Shown here in pieces: positions 20,982 through 26,810 of a stretch of DNA of 26,810 nt. Under the pieces are notes generated by a model. It had not been told where the DNA came from, did not search any database, and saw only the letters and a program-made list of their open reading frames with translations. Position numbers and translations under genes: made by a program. Positions within the stretch are counted from its first letter, which is position 1; each line of letters starts with the position of its first letter. Source of the stretch: DATLYF01 sp035575095 (GTDB lineage Bacteria > Pseudomonadota > Gammaproteobacteria > Competibacterales > Competibacteraceae); NCBI GenBank assembly GCA_035575095.1, contig DATLYF010000035.1, positions 1 through 26,810 on the forward strand. The letters are read 5' to 3'.

Positions 20982-21389
20982 ATGAATCCGCGCGAAATTC
21001 TCTTGGTATATGACGCGGAGTGTCCCGTCTGCGATGCTTACTGCCGTATGGTGCGCCTGCGTGAGCCGGTCGGCACGCTGCGCCTGGTCAACGCGCGTGA
21101 TCCCAGCGCAGTCCTGGACGAGATCACTGCACAGGGCCTCGACATCGATCAGGGCATGGTGCTCAAAGTCGATGACGTCCTGTATTACGGCGCGGATGCC
21201 ATCCATGCCCTGTCCTTGCTGAGCGGCCCATCGGGTGTGTTCAATCGGCTCAACTACTGGATCTTTCGGTCCGCAAGACGGTCCCGGATCCTGTATCCAG
21301 TGCTCCGCTATTTCCGCAATCTGCTCTTGAAGAGCCTACGTAAGACCAAGATCAACAACCTGAGACTCCCGGGCAACGAGAGATTCTAG
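20982..21389 (+). CDS. DCC-family thiol-disulfide oxidoreductase (DUF393)
   Basis: A 135-residue protein with LLVYDAECPVCDAYCRMVR near the N-terminus, the D-x-x-C-x-x-C motif that defines the DCC family; two Cys three apart suggest a thioredoxin-like redox site. The middle (YYGADAIHALSLLSG) matches the family's usual G-x-DA motif, and the C-terminal half is basic with the hydrophobic stretch seen in the family. No specific substrate is known. I chose the ATG at 20982 because the GTG at 20952 lies in the preceding hairpin. Confidence 0.8.
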   Translation: MNPREILLVYDAECPVCDAYCRMVRLREPVGTLRLVNARDPSAVLDEITAQGLDIDQGMVLKVDDVLYYGADAIHALSLLSGPSGVFNRLNYWIFRSARRSRILYPVLRYFRNLLLKSLRKTKINNLRLPGNERF

Positions 21390-21443
21390 CTCGCCCAGGA
21401 CTCGCACTCGCCGACGAACGCAGAACCGACAAAGGAGGACGCC

Positions 21444-21929
21444 ATGCAACTCATCACCGTCAAAATCGACAAGCCGGAGACGACCAACTTCATTCTGGGT
21501 CAGACGCATTTCATCAAGTCCGTCGAGGACCTCCACGAAGCGCTGGTCGGTGCCGTGCCGGGTCTCAAGTTCGGGCTGGCCTTGTGCGAAGCTTCCGGCA
21601 AATGCTTGGTGCGCTGGTCGGGCACCGATCCGGCCATGATCGAGCTTGCCCAGAAGAACGCGACGGCCCTCGCGGCCGGCCATTGCTTCCTCATTTTCCT
21701 GGGCGACGGCTTCTACCCGTTGAACGTGTTGAACACGGTCAAGATGGTGCCGGAGGTGTGCCGCATTTTCTGCGCGACCGCCAATCCCACCGAAGTGATT
21801 CTGGCCGAGACCGACCAGGGACGCGGTATCCTGGGCGTGGTGGATGGCTTTCCTACCAAGGGCATCGAGGACGAGGACGACATCCAATGGCGCAAGAATC
21901 TGTTGCGGCAGATCGGCTACAAGCTCTGA
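21444..21929 (+). CDS. Adenosine-specific kinase family protein (PF04008/DUF355)
   Basis: A 161-residue protein that I recognise as the small family first described from archaeal Pae2307, reported to bind adenosine or AMP. Distinctive stretches are NFILGQTHFIKSVEDLHEAL, GLKFGLALCEASGKCLVRWSG, FLGDGFYPLNVLN and IFCATANPTEVI-x-AE, followed by GRGILGVVDG. Length matches the family. The start is fixed by a strong AAAGGAGG at 21431-21438. It is followed 35 bases later by the SDR gene and may share its transcript. Its cellular role in bacteria is unclear; nucleoside metabolism is an inference from the family. Confidence 0.85.
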   Translation: MQLITVKIDKPETTNFILGQTHFIKSVEDLHEALVGAVPGLKFGLALCEASGKCLVRWSGTDPAMIELAQKNATALAAGHCFLIFLGDGFYPLNVLNTVKMVPEVCRIFCATANPTEVILAETDQGRGILGVVDGFPTKGIEDEDDIQWRKNLLRQIGYKL

Positions 21930-21964
21930 GCAACGCACAGCCGCGATACGGGAGGCTCTAGCGG

Positions 21965-22711
21965 ATGGACAAGGTCATCGTCATCACCGGCGCCAGCCGC
22001 GGCATCGGCGCCGCCACCGCCCGCCTCGCCGCCGCGCGCGGCTACGCCGTGTGTATCAACTATCTCCACCACCAGGCGGCGGCCGAAGCCGTGGTCGAGG
22101 CCATCGAACAGGCCGGCGGCAGAGCCCTCGCCGTGGCCGCCGACGTGGCTTCGGAACCCGATGTGGTGCGCCTGTTCGAGACCGTGGATCGGCGCCTCGG
22201 AACCGTCACTGCCCTGGTCAACAACACCGGCATCCTGGAACGGCAGATGCGGGTCGAGGACATGGATGCGGCCCGCCTCAGCCGCATCTTCGCCACCAAC
22301 ATCATCGGCAGCTTTCTGTGCGCCCGGGAAGCGGTGCGGCGCATGTCCACCCGCCATGGCGGCGCCGGTGGGGCGATCGTCAACGTCTCCTCGGTCGCGT
22401 CCCGTCTGGGCGCTCCCGGTGAATACGTGGACTACGCCGCCTCCAAGGGCGCCATCGACACGCTGACCCTCGGTCTCGCGCGTGAGGTGGCTGCCGAGGG
22501 CATTCGCGTGAACGCGGTACGCCCCGGTTTCATCTACACCGACATCCACGCCAGCGGCGGCGAGCCGAACCGGGTGGAGCGGGTCAAGGAATTCGTGCCC
22601 ATGCAGCGCGGCGGACAGGCGATCGAAGTGGCGCACGCCATCCTCTGGCTGCTCTCGGAGGAGGCCTCGTATACCACCGGCACATTCATCGACGTGGCCG
22701 GCGGTCGATAG
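21965..22711 (+). CDS. SDR-family NAD(P)-dependent oxidoreductase
   Basis: A 248-residue short-chain dehydrogenase of classical type. TGASRGIG (about 8-15) binds the cofactor. NNTG replaces the common NNAG. The catalytic set is Ser in VNVSSVAS, Tyr and Lys in YVDYAASKGA. The tail AVRPGFIYTDIHA and TTGTFIDVAGGR is normal for the family and close to YgfF-like glucose dehydrogenase homologues. It probably forms a tetramer in the cytosol. The substrate cannot be predicted. GGGAGG precedes the ATG. Confidence 0.9.
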   Translation: MDKVIVITGASRGIGAATARLAAARGYAVCINYLHHQAAAEAVVEAIEQAGGRALAVAADVASEPDVVRLFETVDRRLGTVTALVNNTGILERQMRVEDMDAARLSRIFATNIIGSFLCAREAVRRMSTRHGGAGGAIVNVSSVASRLGAPGEYVDYAASKGAIDTLTLGLAREVAAEGIRVNAVRPGFIYTDIHASGGEPNRVERVKEFVPMQRGGQAIEVAHAILWLLSEEASYTTGTFIDVAGGR

Positions 22712-22747
22712 CCAGCCGCCATCAGCGCTCCCGCCTTGGAATGCAAC

Positions 22748-23185
22748 ATGTCAACGACTCCGCTGGAACTGCGCGCCTGCATCGACGTCCCCGATCTCGA
22801 GCAGGGCATCCGCTTCTACACGGAGGCGCTCGGACTGCGCCTCGGGCGCCGGCTCGGCGCCGCTTGGGTCGAGTTGCTGGGGGCCTCGTCACCCATCGAT
22901 CTCATCGCTGAGCCGGCCGGGAGCGCCGCCTACGGCGGTTCGGCCGCGCCGCTGCGCGACTACCGCCGGCACTGGACGCCGGTACACCTGGACTTCGCGG
23001 TCACCGATCTGGACAGCGCGCTACGCCGTGCCCAGGCGGCGGGGGCGGTGCTGGAGCGTGACATCCAGGTCCTGGCGTGGGGCCGGATGGCCAACTTGGC
23101 GGACCCCTTCGGCCACGGCTTCTGCCTCCTCGAATTTCGCGGCCGCGGCTACGACGAGCTGCTCGATGCCGCAGGGGCAGCGTAG
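22748..23185 (+). CDS. VOC-superfamily (glyoxalase/dioxygenase-like) protein
   Basis: A 145-residue protein with the paired beta-alpha-beta-beta-beta modules of the vicinal oxygen chelate fold. CIDVPDLEQGIRFYTEALGL opens module one, and VHLDFAVTDLDSALRRAQAAGAVLE opens module two, with the typical metal His in VHLDF and NLADPFGHGFCLLEF at the end. Members include lyases, dioxygenases and resistance proteins; this one lacks anything more specific. The ATG at 22748 fits the family start. The gene follows the SDR by 36 bases and is close to the DUF1003 gene, so the three may be cotranscribed. Confidence 0.83.
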   Translation: MSTTPLELRACIDVPDLEQGIRFYTEALGLRLGRRLGAAWVELLGASSPIDLIAEPAGSAAYGGSAAPLRDYRRHWTPVHLDFAVTDLDSALRRAQAAGAVLERDIQVLAWGRMANLADPFGHGFCLLEFRGRGYDELLDAAGAA

Positions 23186-23232
23186 TGTTAGGGGCGGGAT
23201 TTACACAGCGATACCCGGATACTGTCGATGAT

Positions 23233-23937
23233 ATGACGCACAATACTGCGATAACCGGAAAATCTTGTCAGGTGTGCGGCAGCAGCCGTTCTGGAGCGCT
23301 GCATCGAGCTATCGTCGTTCACCCCGCCCTGGTCGAACTGATCCGGCGCGAGCTCGGGCGGTGGGATGAGGGCGGCTGGATTTGTACCGATGATCTGCAG
23401 CGATTCAGCCATCATTACGTCGAGAAGTTGCTCGAGGAAGAGAAAGGTGAGCTGACCCAGCTCGAGCATGAAGTTCTGAAAAGTTTGCGCGAGCACGAGA
23501 TCCTGTCCAGAAATCCCGATCAGGAATTCGATACCAAACTCACGGCAGGACAGCGACTTGCGGACCGGATTGCGGATTTCGGCGGTAGCTGGACCTTTAT
23601 CGCGGCGTTCGGCTTCGTGCTCTTCGCCTGGATGTTTCTCAATTCCTATGTTCTGGCGACGCGCCCGTTCGACCCTTACCCTTACATTCTGCTCAACCTA
23701 GTCCTGTCATGCCTGGCCGCGATCCAGGCGCCGGTCATCATGATGAGCCAGAATCGTCAGGAAGCCCGCGACCGCTTACGCGCACTGCATGACTATCAGG
23801 TCAATCTCAAGGCGGAACTCGAGATCCGGCATCTCCACCAAAAGGTCGATCATCTGCTTTCGCACCAATGGGAGCGCTTGGTGGAGATCCAGGAGATTCA
23901 GATGGAGCTCATCAACGAGATCCGAGGGCGGAGATAA
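23233..23937 (+). CDS. DUF1003 membrane protein with N-terminal Cys motif
   Basis: A 234-residue inner-membrane protein. The N-terminal third has CQVCG (CxxC) and a later Cys in GWICTDDL with His residues between, a possible zinc site, then a charged helix (LLEEEKGELTQLEHEVLKSL). The DUF1003 domain follows: ADRIADFGGSWTFIAAFGFVLFAW (first membrane helix), DPYPYILLNLVLSCLAAIQAPVIMMSQNRQ (second) and a basic amphipathic tail (RLRALHDYQVNLKAELEI). Function is unknown. I took the ATG at 23233; a GTG at 23185 overlapping the VOC stop is the alternative. Confidence 0.85.
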   Translation: MTHNTAITGKSCQVCGSSRSGALHRAIVVHPALVELIRRELGRWDEGGWICTDDLQRFSHHYVEKLLEEEKGELTQLEHEVLKSLREHEILSRNPDQEFDTKLTAGQRLADRIADFGGSWTFIAAFGFVLFAWMFLNSYVLATRPFDPYPYILLNLVLSCLAAIQAPVIMMSQNRQEARDRLRALHDYQVNLKAELEIRHLHQKVDHLLSHQWERLVEIQEIQMELINEIRGRR

Positions 23938-23946
23938 GATCATCAC

Positions 23947-23976
23947 AAAAAACCCCCTCCCAGCGCTGGGAGGGGG
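23947..23976 (-). terminator. Intrinsic terminator of the aceF-lpd operon
   Basis: CCCCCTCCCAGC (23953-23964) and GCTGGGAGGGGG (23965-23976) form a perfect palindrome with 12-bp half-sites. On the minus strand it is followed by six T residues (A-run at 23947-23952). It lies 30 bases past the lpd stop, and only ten bases past the convergent DUF1003 stop. Confidence 0.9.
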
Positions 23977-24006
23977 CTTCGTACGCCGCCGGATAGCGGT
24001 CGGCTG

Positions 24007-25764
24007 CTATTTCTTGCGCTGCGGCGGCAGATCGGTGCACACCCCCTCGAACACCTCCGCCGCCAGGCCCACGCTCTCGCACAGGGTCGGATGTGGGTGG
24101 ATGGTCATGCCGATGTCGGCCGGGTCGCAGCCCATCTCGATGGCCAGGGCGAGCTCGCCGATGAGATCGCCGGCGTGGGTGCCGACGATGCCGCCGCCGA
24201 CGATGCGGTGGGTCTGCTCGTCGAACAGCAGCTTGGTGAAGCCCTCGTCGCGGCCGTTGGCGATGGCGCGGCCGGAGGCGACCCAGGGGAATACCGCCTT
24301 GCCGATCTTGCGCCCCGCCTTCTTGGCCTCGTCCTCGGTCAGGCCCACCCAGGCCACCTCGGGGTCGGTGTAGGCCACCGAGGGAATCACCCGGGCGTCG
24401 AAATAGCGCTTGTGGCCGGCGGCGACCTCGGCGGCGACGTGGCCCTCGTGCACCGCTTTGTGGGCCAGCATGGGCTGGCCGATGATATCGCCGATGGCGA
24501 AGATGTGCGGCACGTTGGTGCGCATCTGCTTGTCCACCGGGATGTAGCCGCGCTCGTCCACCGCCACGCCGGCGTTCTCGGCGCCGATCTTCTTGCCATT
24601 GGGACTGCGCCCCACGGAGACCAGCACCATGTCGTAGAACTGCGGCTCGGCCGGGGCCTGCTCGCCCTCGAAACTGACCAGCAGACCCTGGGGCCGGGCC
24701 TCGACGCCGACGGTCCGGGTCTTGAGCATGACCTTATCGAAGCGGGGGGCGTTCTTCTTTTCCCAGACCTTGACCAGGTCGCGGTCGGCGCCGGTCATCA
24801 GACCGTCCAGCATCTCCACCACCTCCAGGCGCGCGCCCAGGGTGGAATAGACGGTGGCCATCTCCAGGCCGATGATACCGCCGCCGATGACCAGCATGCG
24901 CTTGGGGATGAAGCGCAGCTCCAGGGCACCGGTGGAATCCACCACGCGCGGATCGTCGGGGATGAAGGGCAGCTTCACCGCCTGGCTGCCCGCGGCGATG
25001 ATCGCCTTCTGGAACCTGACCACCTTGCGCGCGCCGGAGGCCTCGGCCACTTCCATGTGATGAGGGTCGAGGAACTTGCCCACACCCTGCAGCACGGTGA
25101 CCTTGCGCGCCTTGGCCATGCCGGCCAGACCGCCGGTGAGCTTGCCGACGACCTTGTTCTTCCAGCCGCGCAGCTTCTCCAGGTCGAGCTCGGGCTTGCC
25201 GAAGCTGATGCCGTGCTCGGCCATAGTGGCGGCCTCATCGATTACGGCGGCCACGTGCAGCAGCGCCTTGGAAGGGATGCAGCCGACGTTCAGGCAGACG
25301 CCACCAAGCGTCGGATAGCGCTCCACCAGCACGGTGTTCATGCCCAGATCGGCCGAGCGGAAGGCGGCGGAATAGCCACCCGGGCCGGCGCCGAGCACCA
25401 GCATCTCGCACTCCACGTCGGCGCCGCCGGCATGGATGGCGGGAGCCGGAGCGGGAGCGCCCTCACCCCCGGCCCCTTTCTCGCTCACGGGAGAAGGTTG
25501 GGGTGCAGGCGGCTGGGCAACCTCGGCCGCCTCCAGCGTGAGAATCAGGCTCCCTTCCGAGACCTTGTCGCCGACCTTGATCTTCACTTCCTTGACTACA
25601 CCGCCGGCGGAGCTGGGCACCTCCATGCTGGCTTTGTCCGACTCCAGCACGATCAGCGGCTGCTCCTTCTCGATGCGGTCGCCAGGCTTGACCATCACCT
25701 CGATGACGTCGACGTCCTTGAAGTCGCCGATGTCGGGGACTTTCACTTCGATGACGTTGCTCAT
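24007..25764 (-). CDS. lpdA: Dihydrolipoyl dehydrogenase (E3) with N-terminal lipoyl domain
   Basis: A 585-residue E3 component that reoxidises lipoamide in the pyruvate dehydrogenase complex using FAD and NAD+. Residues 1-80 are a lipoyl domain with the modified Lys44 in ESDKASMEV. An Ala/Pro/Gly linker follows (about 82-112), part of which is encoded by a palindromic repeat. The catalytic part starts near 118: FAD motif LGAGPGGYSAA, redox pair C-LNVG-C (157-162), NAD motif VIGGGIIGLE and the C-terminal HPHPTLCES holding the base His and Glu. Length matches other E3 proteins that carry a lipoyl domain in beta/gammaproteobacteria. It follows aceF by 27 bases and shares its transcript and terminator. 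Confidence 0.95.
   Translation of the reverse strand: MSNVIEVKVPDIGDFKDVDVIEVMVKPGDRIEKEQPLIVLESDKASMEVPSSAGGVVKEVKIKVGDKVSEGSLILTLEAAEVAQPPAPQPSPVSEKGAGGEGAPAPAPAIHAGGADVECEMLVLGAGPGGYSAAFRSADLGMNTVLVERYPTLGGVCLNVGCIPSKALLHVAAVIDEAATMAEHGISFGKPELDLEKLRGWKNKVVGKLTGGLAGMAKARKVTVLQGVGKFLDPHHMEVAEASGARKVVRFQKAIIAAGSQAVKLPFIPDDPRVVDSTGALELRFIPKRMLVIGGGIIGLEMATVYSTLGARLEVVEMLDGLMTGADRDLVKVWEKKNAPRFDKVMLKTRTVGVEARPQGLLVSFEGEQAPAEPQFYDMVLVSVGRSPNGKKIGAENAGVAVDERGYIPVDKQMRTNVPHIFAIGDIIGQPMLAHKAVHEGHVAAEVAAGHKRYFDARVIPSVAYTDPEVAWVGLTEDEAKKAGRKIGKAVFPWVASGRAIANGRDEGFTKLLFDEQTHRIVGGGIVGTHAGDLIGELALAIEMGCDPADIGMTIHPHPTLCESVGLAAEVFEGVCTDLPPQRKK
25459..25510. repeat. Imperfect palindromic repeat in the lpd linker
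   Basis: GCCCTCACCCC (25459-25469) pairs with GGGGTGCAGGC (25500-25510) at 9 of 11 positions, and an inner CCTTTCTC/GAGAAGG adds to the stem. It carries the same CCCTCACCCCCGGCCCCT core as the copy in the uvrA linker. On the coding strand it gives the linker peptide PAPQPSPVSEKGAGGEGAP. Confidence 0.75.
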
Positions 25765-25791
25765 CTCACTCCCCCTGTCCCGGTTTCAGCG

Positions 25792-26810
25792 TTACAGCAG
25801 CACACGGCGGAAGTCGGCCAGGATCTGCGCGAAATAGGTGTTGAAGCGCGCGGCTTCGGCACCGTCGATCACGCGATGATCCCAGGACAGCGACAGCGGC
25901 AGGGTCAGGCGCGGCACGAACTGCTTGCCATCCCACACCGGCTTGTGGAACGAGCGGCAGATGCCCATGATCGCCACCTCGGGGGCGTTGATGATCGGCG
26001 TGAAGTAGGTACCGCCGATACCGCCGAGCGAGGAGATGGAGAAGCAGCCGCCCTGCATCTCGGCCGGGCCGAGCTTGCCGTCGCGGGCCTTCTTGGCGAG
26101 CTCGCTCATCTCCTGGGCGATCTCGAGCACGCCCTTCTTGTCGGCGTCCTTGATCACCGGCACCACCAAGCCGTTGGGCGTATCGGCGGCGAAACCGATG
26201 TGGTAGTACTGCTTGAGGATCAGGTTGTCGCCGTCCAGCGAGGCGTTGAAGGTCGGGAATTTCTTCAGCGCCGCCACCGCCGCCTTGATCAGGAAGGCGA
26301 GCATAGTCACCTTGACGCCCTGCTTCTCGTACTCCTTGTTCAACTGCACGCGGAAGGCTTCCAGCTCGGTGATATCCGCATCCTCGTGATTGGTCACGTG
26401 GGGGATCATCACCCAGTTGCGGTGCAGGTTGGCGCCGGAGATCTTCTTGATGCGGCCCAGCGGTTTGCTCTCCACTGGCCCGAACTTGGCGAAGTCGACC
26501 TTGGGCCAGGGGATCAGGCCCAGGGCGGCCCCGGCTTCGCCGGCCGGGGCGGCGGGGGCGGCGGCGAGCTCGCCGCTCAGCACCTGCTTGACGTAGTTCT
26601 GCACATCCTCCTTGAGGATCCGCCCCTTGGGACCGCTGCCGCTGACACGGCCGAGATCCACCCCCAGCTCGCGGGCGAAGGCGCGCACCGCCGGGCTGGC
26701 ATGGGCCTTGGCGAAGCCGGCTTCGATCTCGGCGGCAGGTATAGCCGGTAGGGGCCTGGCCGCCGGGGCTGGGACCGCGGCGGCCGCAGCCGGGGCGGGG
26801 ACAGCGGGCG
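25792..26810 (-). CDS. aceF: Dihydrolipoamide acetyltransferase (E2) of pyruvate dehydrogenase, 3' part
   Basis: About 339 C-terminal residues are visible; the lipoyl domains lie beyond the window. An Ala/Pro-rich linker at the edge leads into the peripheral subunit-binding domain (SPAVRAFARELGVDLGRVSGSGPKGRI), which holds E1 and E3. A second Ala-rich linker and the catalytic domain follow. Its active-site motif is SLSWDHRVIDGAEAARF (HxxxDG) near the C-terminus, and NAPEVAIMGI and VPVIKDADKKG are also typical. The protein transfers acetyl groups to CoA and forms the core of the complex. The GTG that begins the in-window frame is internal, not the start. Confidence 0.95.
   Translation of the reverse strand, partial: PAVPAPAAAAAVPAPAARPLPAIPAAEIEAGFAKAHASPAVRAFARELGVDLGRVSGSGPKGRILKEDVQNYVKQVLSGELAAAPAAPAGEAGAALGLIPWPKVDFAKFGPVESKPLGRIKKISGANLHRNWVMIPHVTNHEDADITELEAFRVQLNKEYEKQGVKVTMLAFLIKAAVAALKKFPTFNASLDGDNLILKQYYHIGFAADTPNGLVVPVIKDADKKGVLEIAQEMSELAKKARDGKLGPAEMQGGCFSISSLGGIGGTYFTPIINAPEVAIMGICRSFHKPVWDGKQFVPRLTLPLSLSWDHRVIDGAEAARFNTYFAQILADFRRVLL

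Noticed and set aside
24091..26751. An 886-codon open frame on the plus strand opposite lpd and aceF
   Set aside because: It is the mirror of two well-supported pyruvate dehydrogenase genes in very GC-rich DNA; its His/Gly/Asp/Leu-rich translation has no domain.

Overview
The window looks like chromosomal DNA of a high-GC gammaproteobacterium. The evidence is very GC-rich codon use, an aceF-lpd pair of the beta/gammaproteobacterial type whose E3 carries its own lipoyl domain, an Atm1-type ABC exporter, a large MscS-family channel and a fused double-length UvrA. I cannot fix the genus; a Chromatiales-like lineage is a guess.

Layout. Positions 1-6930 are GC-rich core: the tail of an unidentified gene, an Atm1/HMT1-like ABC exporter (-), a decayed VapBC toxin-antitoxin pair, a tiny two-helix membrane protein, a long MscS channel (-), a LysM coiled-coil envelope protein (-) and an AraC-alkyltransferase fusion (+). 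Positions about 6960-12680 form a visibly AT-rich accessory block: a SAM methyltransferase and two secreted proteins of unknown function. The second secreted-protein gene is broken twice, by an in-frame TGA and by a complete IS1634-like insertion sequence (10593-12518) with 16-bp inverted ends and a 6-bp target duplication. Removing the IS restores its reading frame.

Positions 12670-20370 return to GC-rich core: a LysE-type exporter, a mini-gene that joins the two ends of an isochorismatase-family hydrolase without its catalytic core, a YeaD-like sugar-phosphate mutarotase, and a UvrA of about 1880 residues with four ATPase domains. Positions 20400-23940 hold a run of small plus-strand genes: RRM RNA-binding protein, DCC thiol oxidoreductase, adenosine-specific kinase family, SDR, VOC and DUF1003. 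A minus-strand terminator follows, and then lpd and the 3' part of aceF (pyruvate dehydrogenase complex) on the minus strand to the window edge.

The most unusual feature is a set of GC-rich palindromic repeats lying in frame inside genes. One is a nearly perfect 43-bp hairpin in UvrA between the ABC signature and Walker B. A related GC-rich insert sits in the equivalent loop of the second UvrA half. A third forms the linker between the halves, and a fourth forms part of the lipoyl linker of dihydrolipoyl dehydrogenase. All are translated and all sit in loops or linkers, which suggests mobile palindromes tolerated as peptide inserts.
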